Below, one piece after another: positions 39,896-46,760 of a DNA stretch of 64,000 bases; the stretch's first letter is position 1; the number at the start of each line of letters is the position of its first letter. This DNA is from DATFYM01 sp035315065 (GTDB lineage: Bacteria > Acidobacteriota > Terriglobia > UBA7540): assembly GCA_035315065.1 (NCBI GenBank), contig DATFYM010000067.1:30498-94497 (forward strand). Reading direction: 5' to 3'. The notes under the pieces are model-generated. The model had not been told where the DNA came from. It saw only the letters and a program-made list of their open reading frames with translations, and did no database searches. The position numbers and the translations under genes were made by a program.

Positions 39896-41653
39896 ATGGT
39901 TGAACCATCCAATTCGGCGCCCCCGGCTGAGCCAGAGCGGCCCAAGCGCAAGTACACCGTCTCCGACAGGGTGCTGGCAGCCAATCGCCTCAACTTGGTT
40001 CAGGCCAACGCCAATCCCGAAAAGAAGTACCGCCCCACCCCCAAGCGCCTGGCCTCCACCTACTCTAACTGCTTGAAAGCACGGGACGGAAAGCGCCAAA
40101 AGCGTTTGCGCGGCCAGGCCACCGGCGTCAAGTACGGCCTCGCCGTCACCGACCTCTACTCTACCTTGGGCCTCGCTGACGCCAGCCGCGAGGATCTCGA
40201 CGAACACTACCGGTTGCTCCGGGGCGTGGTCCAGCCCGATTGTGATGATGACGATAAGCTGGCCAAAGCACTCGCCGAGTGCGGTTGGCGGCGCTCCCAG
40301 GTGCTCCACGTTTACGCTGTGGACGAGGCCATGTTGATGAAAGCACGGCTGATGATGGCTTCCGACGACGCCCGGTCGAACGTCCCTCTCCGCTCCCTCG
40401 CCGTGCTGATGATGGACGTTTTCAACCGCCGCCGGCCCGATTTGGAAGAGCAATTGGGCATCCTCACCCGCCACTTCGAGCGCCTCTCTTACGTCCTGCT
40501 GTTGCTGCGCAGTGAGCATGAGGGCTTCGGAGAGAAGATTAACTGGGGGCCCCATGGGCGGCAGAGGATCGATGAACTGTTGCAGCTTCCGGCCGAGGCG
40601 CTGGGGAATCCGTTCTTGTCGGCCCGCCAGGTGGAGGCCATTCTGTGCGAGAAGTGGAATTGGGTCAAGCCCTTAGAGGAGATGAAGTGGAAGGGCAAGA
40701 AAAAGAAGCAGGAGGAGCGGCAGGCGAAGTTTCAGCAGGAGTGTGAGGAGGCGATCTACGGAGGGAGCTACGACGAGAAGGTGAAGCGTCCCTTTACGAC
40801 GGCGTACGTGAAGGACGGCGGCCAGACGCGCGCGGTGGTGGGCGAGGGTCAGCCGGTAGCGGAGGAAGTGATGGTGGAAGAGACGGGAGCGGTGGAGGCG
40901 GGGTTGAACTCGCGCGAGTGGCCGGAGGAGGAGGAACGGAAGCTGGTGGCGGAGCTGCGACGGCAATGGATCGAGACCAGCGAGCAATTGCGGGCGGAAG
41001 GAAAGGAAACGGTGGGCGGAGTGGACCTGGACGAGTTGGAAGAGGCATTGAAGGCGGGGTTCGGGATTCGGGGTTCGGGGTTCGCAGAACCCGACGCTGC
41101 AGCCGGGGAATCAGAGGGCGTGGAAGGAGAAGAGGAGCCAGACGATGGAACTGGGGAATTCGTGAACGACGAGCAAAACCCCTCGCCCGCGCCGGGGGCC
41201 TCTGCCAACGCCGATGTTGCAGCGCCACAGCCCTCACCGCCGTCGGAAGAGTCTGCGAACCCCGAACCCCAAAATCCCGAATCCCGATGCGGCGAACCTC
41301 GAACCCCAAATCCCGAACCCCGCGTCGCCACCAGAGGGCTCTGCGAACCCCGAACCCCGAAATCCGAACCCCGACGGTGGGCCGCCCGACCTGCGCGAAG
41401 TGACCGCCACCGCTTGGGACCGGCTCCAGTTCCTCGAATGGTGGTCGCGTTGGGAACGCCAGGAAATGAAGGCGATCCTCCTGCGCCAGATGGGGAAGGC
41501 GCGCACGGTCCTCGAGGCTCTGCTGCGTCTGTTCCGGGGGTACAAGAAAATCCTGTTCGAGGCGCGGCACTACGAGGCCAAACTGCAAGACGCGCTGTTC
41601 CGGTTTCTGAGCCGGCTCTATGGCGAGGACCCGGGATTCGAACCCCCCAGTAG
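39896..41653 (+). CDS. Large protein of unknown function with repeat-derived linker, frameshifted near its C-terminus
   Basis: 585 aa in this frame from ATG at 39896. Conserved-looking N-terminal ~330 residues: basic start KRKYTVSDRVLAANRLNLVQ, SNCLKARDGKRQKRLRGQAT, helical RPDLEEQLGILTRHFERLSY, and NPFLSARQVEAILCEKWNWV followed by KKKKQEERQAKFQQECEEAI. Then come an acidic segment and a linker of NPEPQNPES-like words that is the translation of a GGGTTCGGGATTCGG-type repeat. Reading shifts inside that linker: the natural ending is in another frame (41214-41720). I do not recognise the family; composition suggests a nucleic-acid-associated or scaffold protein, but that is a guess. Confidence 0.65.
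   Translation: MVEPSNSAPPAEPERPKRKYTVSDRVLAANRLNLVQANANPEKKYRPTPKRLASTYSNCLKARDGKRQKRLRGQATGVKYGLAVTDLYSTLGLADASREDLDEHYRLLRGVVQPDCDDDDKLAKALAECGWRRSQVLHVYAVDEAMLMKARLMMASDDARSNVPLRSLAVLMMDVFNRRRPDLEEQLGILTRHFERLSYVLLLLRSEHEGFGEKINWGPHGRQRIDELLQLPAEALGNPFLSARQVEAILCEKWNWVKPLEEMKWKGKKKKQEERQAKFQQECEEAIYGGSYDEKVKRPFTTAYVKDGGQTRAVVGEGQPVAEEVMVEETGAVEAGLNSREWPEEEERKLVAELRRQWIETSEQLRAEGKETVGGVDLDELEEALKAGFGIRGSGFAEPDAAAGESEGVEGEEEPDDGTGEFVNDEQNPSPAPGASANADVAAPQPSPPSEESANPEPQNPESRCGEPRTPNPEPRVATRGLCEPRTPKSEPRRWAARPARSDRHRLGPAPVPRMVVALGTPGNEGDPPAPDGEGAHGPRGSAASVPGVQENPVRGAALRGQTARRAVPVSEPALWRGPGIRTPQ
41057..41385. repeat. GGGTTCGGGATTCGG / CGAACCCCGAATCCC repeat inside a coding region
   Basis: GGGTTCGGGATTCGGGGTTC at about 41057, and CGAACCCCGAACCCCAAAAT and related words at 41260-41375, in opposite orientation. 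Translated as Asn-Pro-Glu-Pro words. The reading frame of the host gene is lost within it. Confidence 0.8.
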
Positions 41654-41720
41654 GGTGTGGATCGACCCGGAAGCGTACAAGAAGATGATGAACGATATGG
41701 AAGCGGTTTGGGGAGAATAG
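41214..41720 (+). CDS. C-terminal part of the unknown protein, in a shifted frame
   Basis: Meaningful from about 41370: PDGGPPDLREVTATAWDRLQ, FLEWWSRWERQEMKAILLRQ, long amphipathic helices and the end NDMEAVWGE at 41720. Codon use is gene-like. It should be joined to the frame that starts at 39896; the junction lies in the NPEP repeat, where unit changes not divisible by three would shift the frame. Confidence 0.6.
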   Translation: MLQRHSPHRRRKSLRTPNPKIPNPDAANLEPQIPNPASPPEGSANPEPRNPNPDGGPPDLREVTATAWDRLQFLEWWSRWERQEMKAILLRQMGKARTVLEALLRLFRGYKKILFEARHYEAKLQDALFRFLSRLYGEDPGFEPPSRVWIDPEAYKKMMNDMEAVWGE

Positions 41721-41861
41721 TGAATGGTGAATGGTGAGTAGTGAATTGCGAATTGTAGATTGCGAAGGCAACAAGGTAGATGGCAGATGGCATAAGGGAA
41801 TTTTCCGTTATGCCACCTATCTTCTACCTTTACAATTCACAATTCACTATTCACCATTCAG
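41719..41861. repeat. Palindromic repeat of GTGAATGGTGAATGG and GGTAGATGGCAGATGG words
   Basis: Two nested pairs: AGTGAATGGTGAATGGTGAG / AATTCACTATTCACCATTCA outside, and AGGTAGATGGCAGATGGCAT / ATGCCACCTATCTTCTACCT inside, around GGGAATTTTCCG. Confidence 0.85.
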
Positions 41862-41939
41862 GAGGATTCGGCAATATAGAACATGGGAGGGAGACCTCTG
41901 GTGGTATGATTTTGAGGGCTCCCGAAGCTGAAGCCCGGG

Positions 41940-43295
41940 ATGACCCGACACATGAAGCAACGAAGGAACATTTCCGCCGACAGCCCTTCCGGTTCGGCTG
42001 AGGGCACTCTGCCAGCCCCGAATTCCGCCGGGGCATCGTCCCAAGCCGGGTCCCTTGAAAGACGCACAGGCAAGAGTGCCTGTGTCACCCCGGATTCCGC
42101 CGGGGCAGAGTCCGAAGCCCGGCCCCAGGTCGCGACCGGCCTGATGATCGTCGCCGGCGAGCGCTCGGGCGACATCTTTGGCGCGGGTTTGGCTGCCGCG
42201 CTCCGTGCGCGGTTGGGCCAAGTGGCAATTTTCGGCTGCGGCGGCGAAGAGATGCGCCGGGCAGGCGTGGAGACCGTAGTCGACCTGAGCGAGTTCGCCA
42301 TGGTGGGAATCACGGAAGTTGTCTCCCGGCTGCCACGAGCCTACCTCGCCTCACGCCGGCTGATGGAGGAAGCCCGGCGCCGCCATCCGGCGATGGCGAT
42401 CCTCATCGATTCGCCCAGCCTCAACATCCGCTTGGCGCCACGGCTGAAGCGGCTCGGCGTGCCGGTGACTTACTTCGTGAGCCCTCAGGTGTGGGCCTGG
42501 AAAAAGTGGCGGCTGCGTCAGCTCAAGACGCGGATCGACAAGATGATCTGCATCTTCGATTTTGAGGAGGAGATGTACCGCCGGGAGGGAATCCCGGTGG
42601 AGTACGTGGGGCACCCGCTGGTGGACGAGGTGCATCCAACCCGCGCGCGCGCGGCGTTTTTCGCGAAAGTTGGGCTGGAACCGGGCGTGACCACGGTGGC
42701 GCTGCTGCCCGGCAGCCGGCGAAGCGAGGTCCAGCTCATTCTGCCCACTTTGCTGGAAGCGGCAGTGGAGTTGGCCGGCGCGCGACGCCTTCAGTTCGTG
42801 GTGGCGGTGGCGCCCACCATCGAGGAGGCGTGGCTGGAGGCGGAGTATCTTGCGCCTTACCGGCGGCGGATGGTGCGGATTACCGGGATCACCGGCGCCA
42901 CCCGTGACGCGCTGTATCATGCAGACTTGGCGGTGGTGGCGAGTGGCACGGCCACCATCGAAGCGGCACTGCTGGAGCGGCCCATGGCGGTGGTGTATCG
43001 CGTGTCGCGGGTGACGGCGCTGCTGGCCCGGGCACTGGGGCTACGCCTGCCCTTTTACAGCATGGTGAACCTTCTGGCGGGAAGATCGGCGGTACCGGAG
43101 TTGATCCAGGAGGATTTCACCGCCGGGCGGGTGGCCAGCGAGGTGGCGCGGCTCCTGGACGACGCTGGCGCTCGCGCGCGGATGGTGAATGATCTACGCG
43201 ATGTCAAAGTCCGCCTGGGCAGCGCTGGCGCCCTGGATCGGGCGGCCGACGTGATTGCGCGGTCGATTGCCGATGGTCGGGACTGTCGAAAGTAG
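41940..43295 (+). CDS. lpxB: Lipid-A-disaccharide synthase LpxB
   Basis: 451 aa from ATG at 41940, but the family begins at MIVAGERSGDIFGAGLA, i.e. ATG 42144, which gives 383 aa, the usual length. The first 68 residues are the translation of a repeat (42015-42125) and are probably untranslated or dispensable. LpxB joins UDP-2,3-diacylglucosamine and lipid X at the inner membrane. Motifs: IDSPSLNIRLAPRLKRLGVP, YFVSPQVWAWKKWRLRQLKT, FDFEEEMYRREGIPVEYVGH-P, LLPGSRRSEVQLILPTLLEA, and ASGTATIEAALLERPMAVVY. Firm on identity, open on start. Confidence 0.94.
   Translation: MTRHMKQRRNISADSPSGSAEGTLPAPNSAGASSQAGSLERRTGKSACVTPDSAGAESEARPQVATGLMIVAGERSGDIFGAGLAAALRARLGQVAIFGCGGEEMRRAGVETVVDLSEFAMVGITEVVSRLPRAYLASRRLMEEARRRHPAMAILIDSPSLNIRLAPRLKRLGVPVTYFVSPQVWAWKKWRLRQLKTRIDKMICIFDFEEEMYRREGIPVEYVGHPLVDEVHPTRARAAFFAKVGLEPGVTTVALLPGSRRSEVQLILPTLLEAAVELAGARRLQFVVAVAPTIEEAWLEAEYLAPYRRRMVRITGITGATRDALYHADLAVVASGTATIEAALLERPMAVVYRVSRVTALLARALGLRLPFYSMVNLLAGRSAVPELIQEDFTAGRVASEVARLLDDAGARARMVNDLRDVKVRLGSAGALDRAADVIARSIADGRDCRK
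42015..42125. repeat. GCACAGGCAAGAGTGCCTGTG repeat within the annotated lpxB start
   Basis: CACAGGCAAGAGTGCCTGTG flanked by CCCGAATTCCGCCGGGGCA and CCCGGATTCCGCCGGGGCA. The same hairpin word lies in inverse orientation at about 45909-45932. Confidence 0.75.
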
Positions 43296-43791
43296 CGCGG
43301 GCGTCCCGCCCGCTGTGGCGGGAGCGTCCCGCTCCCGCGCCAGGGAAGGTCCAACCACCCGAGAGAGCAGCGAGTTAGCGCGGGCAGAGCCTGCCCTGAG
43401 CGAAGCGAAGGGATGCCCGCGACGGGACGCCGGCGCTACCGCCGACGGACGGCTTTTCACTCTTGTGTTGCGCACCCGGCATAGAGTTTCACGGGGGCAC
43501 AGAAAAGGAAAAAGGATTAAAAGGAAAAAGGTTAGAATGAAGAGATTTTTGGATACTTGCCATTCTCCCTCGGGGCGTCTGGGCCCCTGGCATTGAACAG
43601 TTGGCGATTTTGTCGTACGGGAAGCAACTAAAGGGGGCAGGCTGGCAATCCAACCCAACGGCGGCCTCAAAGCAATGCAAACGTCCTGCCATTCTGGGCA
43701 CAGCGAAGAATCCTTCCCTGTGCTGGTTGAAAGGAACGGAAATCAGGACTGTACACGCGCTCGGGATGGCAACGGCTGGCCGCTACAGCAA
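43296..43791. repeat. Gene-free 0.5 kb with GC-rich hairpin repeats
   Basis: GGGCGTCCCGCCCGC and GGCGGGAGCGTCCCGCTCCC at 43306-43342; GCAGAGCCTGCCCTGAGCGA at about 43382; purine-rich tract with AAGGAAAAAGG words at 43502-43535; and a CATTCTGGGCACAGCGAAGA word at 43690. These are known-looking dispersed words. No gene seen. Confidence 0.6.
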
Positions 43792-45840
43792 ATGAGTGAA
43801 ACAATGAAAAAACACGAAGATTCAGCGGTGAGATCACGTCGCACCGGCCACCGCCTCGGGTTCCTGTTGCTCGCCGCCATGTTCACCGCGGTGTTCTCTG
43901 CCCCGGGCCTTCATGCCCAGACCAACCTGGACCCGTACCACGTCACGAACTATGTGATCGACGCGGAGTTGTTCCCGTCGACGCATCTTCTAAAGGCCAA
44001 GGTAAGGATAGCCTTCACTCCCACAGCGGACCTCCGCTCCTTGACCCTTGAGCTGCACAGCAACCTGCGGGTAAGCGACGCGGTGGACGCGACGGGCCGG
44101 TCGTTGCGTTTCGAGCAACAAGGGGGACAGCGGCTGGCGGTGGACATGCTGAACTCGATCCCGGCGGGAACCGCCTCGTCGATCACCGTCAGCTACGAGG
44201 GGTCGCTGGCTACGGCCGACGGCAGCCCTATCGAAAACCTCAAGGTAGCCTACGTCGCCCCGGAGGGATCTTACCTGCTTTACGCCGGACGCTGGTTTCC
44301 TGTCCGACCGGACGGGCTGGACCGCTTTTCCGCCACCCTGCACGTCACTGTACCTTCGGACGAGGTGGTGATCGCCTCCGGCACGCCGTCGTCGCCGGTC
44401 CGTCAGCCGGGCACGGTGACCTACGGCTTCCGATTTGACCAGCCCTCGTTTCCGGGCTCGGTGGTGGCGGGCCCCTTACAGGACGCGGGGAACCCAAACG
44501 GGTACAGGGTGGTACCCGCGGTCGCCTCGGGTGCCGACATCACGCTCTACCTGAAGGCGGGCCACGAGGGTTACGCTGCCAGCTACGGGGAAGAGGCGGG
44601 CAAAATCATAGGCTTCTTCTCCGACAAGTTCGGACCGCTACCGAGCGCGCACCTGGCCATCGTCGAGATCGACGACGGCAGCCTCTCCGGTTACGCCCAG
44701 CCGGGCATGGTGGTGCTGGCGTCGCGCGCCTTCTCGAATCCGGTGAACGGCAAATTGCTGGCGCAAGTGGTCTCCCACTTGTGGTGGCCCTGCCTGGTGA
44801 GTCCTGCCACACCGGATGATGCCTTCCTGAATGAGGGTCTGGCCACATACTCGGCCGCCTTGTACGTGCAGGAATCGGCGGGCGACAACGCCTTTGAAGA
44901 CATCATGCACGATATCTCGATCGGCGCGCTCACCCACGAGGATGCGGCGCCCGTCAGCCTGGCGGGGCACCTGCACGAGTTCACGCCCGAGTATCAGTCG
45001 GTGGTCTTTCAGAAGGGCGCCATGGTCTTTCACATGCTTCGGTGGGTGATTGGCGACGAGGCGTTCTACAAGACCCTGCAAGCGATGACCAAGGATTACG
45101 CCTGGAAGCCGGTCTCGACGGACGAGTTCCAGAAGCTGGCCGAGAAAGCCAGCAAGCAGCAGCTCACCTACTTTTTCGCCCAGTGGGTAAGCTCCACCGG
45201 CGTGCCGCAATTCAAACGAACCTGGGCCGTGTACAAAACCCCAACCGGCTACCAGATTGTGGGCAAGATCACCCAGGACCTGGACATCTTCCGCATGCCG
45301 GTGGAGGTGCGGGTCTACCCTGAGCACCGCCGGCCCGTGAGCGAGCGCGTGGACATGGTGGGCACCACCGCCGACTTCACCATCAACACGATCACCAAAC
45401 CGGTGCGCGTGGTGGTGGACCCGGCCAGCCGCCTGCTGAAGTACGACGAGCAGGTCAAGATCGCCGTGGAAATGGCGCGGGGCGACCAACTGGTGCAGCA
45501 GCAGGCGCTCCTCGAAGCCGTGAAGCAGTATCAGGACGTGCTTGATCTTAACAAGAACTACTCGCTCGCCCACTACCGCTTGGCCGAGGTCTTCTTCAGG
45601 CTGCGCAACTATAACGCGGCGGCCGAGGAGTTGCGGGCAGCTCTCGGAGGCGACCTCGACCCCAAGTGGGTGGAGGTTTGGGCTCACCTGACGCTGGGCA
45701 AGATTTTCGACGTGACGGGCCAGCGCGATCGCGCCCTCAACGAGTACCAACGCGCCTTGCAGACCAACGACAACACTCAGGGCGCGCTCGACGAGGCCAA
45801 TAAGTATATGTCTAAGCCCTACGCCGAGCCGAGCCGCTAG
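43792..45840 (+). CDS. M1-peptidase-like protein without catalytic residues, with C-terminal TPRs
   Basis: 682 aa from ATG at 43792 (a second ATG at 43804). Signal-type segment LGFLLLAAMFTAVFSAPGLH. The M1 N-terminal beta domain is recognisable (YVIDAELFPSTHLLKAKVRI, LTLELHSNLRVSDAV). The catalytic region aligns as QVVSHLWWPCLV, where active enzymes have HExxHxWWG: Q325 and V326 replace the first His and Glu, H329 remains, and the third zinc ligand E348 in NEGLATY has the exact 18-residue spacing. The GAMEN-like exopeptidase motif is also absent. Two or three TPRs close the protein (LAHYRLAEVFFRLRNYNAAA). Likely a periplasmic binding or scaffold protein rather than an enzyme. Confidence 0.85.
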   Translation: MSETMKKHEDSAVRSRRTGHRLGFLLLAAMFTAVFSAPGLHAQTNLDPYHVTNYVIDAELFPSTHLLKAKVRIAFTPTADLRSLTLELHSNLRVSDAVDATGRSLRFEQQGGQRLAVDMLNSIPAGTASSITVSYEGSLATADGSPIENLKVAYVAPEGSYLLYAGRWFPVRPDGLDRFSATLHVTVPSDEVVIASGTPSSPVRQPGTVTYGFRFDQPSFPGSVVAGPLQDAGNPNGYRVVPAVASGADITLYLKAGHEGYAASYGEEAGKIIGFFSDKFGPLPSAHLAIVEIDDGSLSGYAQPGMVVLASRAFSNPVNGKLLAQVVSHLWWPCLVSPATPDDAFLNEGLATYSAALYVQESAGDNAFEDIMHDISIGALTHEDAAPVSLAGHLHEFTPEYQSVVFQKGAMVFHMLRWVIGDEAFYKTLQAMTKDYAWKPVSTDEFQKLAEKASKQQLTYFFAQWVSSTGVPQFKRTWAVYKTPTGYQIVGKITQDLDIFRMPVEVRVYPEHRRPVSERVDMVGTTADFTINTITKPVRVVVDPASRLLKYDEQVKIAVEMARGDQLVQQQALLEAVKQYQDVLDLNKNYSLAHYRLAEVFFRLRNYNAAAEELRAALGGDLDPKWVEVWAHLTLGKIFDVTGQRDRALNEYQRALQTNDNTQGALDEANKYMSKPYAEPSR

Positions 45841-45855
45841 CCTTTTGCCGAGTTG

Positions 45856-45938
45856 TAGCACCGGGCTTCGGCCCGGCACAGCACAGCCATGAGTGGCTGT
45901 GCCACCGGTAGCACAGGCACTCTTGCCTGTGCGTTCTC
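45856..45938. repeat. GCACAGGCACTCTTGCCTGTGC repeat
   Basis: CACCGGGCTTCGGCCCGGCA hairpin, CACAGCCATGAGTGGCTGTG hairpin, CACAGGCACTCTTGCCTGTG hairpin in a row. Related to the repeat within the lpxB start. Confidence 0.75.
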
Positions 45939-45949
45939 GAGGGTTGGGG

Positions 45950-46216
45950 ATGGAAAAAAAGACCAAGCAAAACGTGGTGCGGGTCAGCAACGAGTTGTTT
46001 GAACTGGGAAGAGAGATGGCCGCTCGCAGAGGCGCCAAGAACTTCTCGGAATACGTGCGAGGCCTGATCCTGCTAGACGCTGCGGATATCTCGCCTGACT
46101 TGGTGTTTGGTCACGACCTGCCAGGGTGGACTACACGGGACAAACGGTTTGAGGAAGCGATCTCCCGGATGAGGAACGGCAGCGTTAAGCCAGGAAGGGA
46201 AGATGCGCAAAGCTGA
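45950..46216 (+). CDS. Small ribbon-helix-helix-like protein
   Basis: 88 aa from ATG at 45950; an earlier in-frame start lies inside the hairpin repeat and is rejected. N-terminal pattern KQNVVRVSNELFELGREMAA-RRGAKNFSEYVRGLIL fits an RHH/CopG-type strand followed by two helices, found in antitoxins and small repressors. The C-terminal 45 residues could bind a toxin, but no toxin gene follows. The function is uncertain. Confidence 0.55.
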   Translation: MEKKTKQNVVRVSNELFELGREMAARRGAKNFSEYVRGLILLDAADISPDLVFGHDLPGWTTRDKRFEEAISRMRNGSVKPGREDAQS

Positions 46217-46365
46217 AAGCCGGCGACAAGCCAGCTTGCATAACACCAGAACCCCACGCGCAACTGGCCAGGAAGTCGCCTCAGATAACGTGACGAAACA
46301 GGCGTAATACCATTTGCAGTTCAAACTGATTTGCAACGATTTACTCGTCTATACTGCCCATTCCT

Positions 46366-46392
46366 TAAAGAAATCCCCTCTACCGCCGATAA
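46366..46392 (+). promoter_or_regulatory. FliA (sigma-28) type promoter upstream of cheA
   Basis: TAAAG - 14 bp - GCCGATAA, i.e. TAAA-N15-GCCGATAA, an exact match to the textbook sigma-28 promoter and spacing. It stands 369 bp before the cheA ATG, leaving a long leader with no clear gene or riboswitch. Confidence 0.7.
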
Positions 46393-46621
46393 GAAGCCTT
46401 TGGTATGTGCGCTCTTCGCTGTGGTCCTGAATTCCGGTTTTTAGGAGGGAAAGCTGGCGAGGAGAACCTCTTGGGCGGCGGTAGGGCCGCACCAGCCCGG
46501 TGGTAGGCGGCCGCGATTATCCGCGTCCCCACAAAGTCCGCGATGGGCCGCAGTCGTTATTCCTCAACCAACGGCACACGGTGTACAGGAAGTGTAAGTA
46601 TTACTGTTATACATATTGTAC

Positions 46622-46649
46622 TTGACAATGAACATTTGGGCGCTAGAAT
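46622..46649 (+). promoter_or_regulatory. Sigma-70 type promoter upstream of cheA
   Basis: TTGACA, 16 bp, TAGAAT. Directly upstream is an A+T-rich tract (GTATTACTGTTATACATATT) that stands out in this G+C-rich DNA and could be an UP element or operator. The cheA start is 112 bp downstream. Confidence 0.5.
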
Positions 46650-46760
46650 ATGGCTTAGCCACAAGTGAGGCTGAATCTGACGGTCGGTTCAGGACGACGC
46701 GGGTGTTGCGCTCGCCGATGGTCACACAAGAAAACGACGGCGGGGTCGGAGGGACAGGGC

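Noticed and set aside
46393..46760. Cyclic-di-GMP riboswitch in the cheA leader
   Set aside because: The conserved GEMM core sequences are not present; the paired segments look like ordinary GC-rich DNA.
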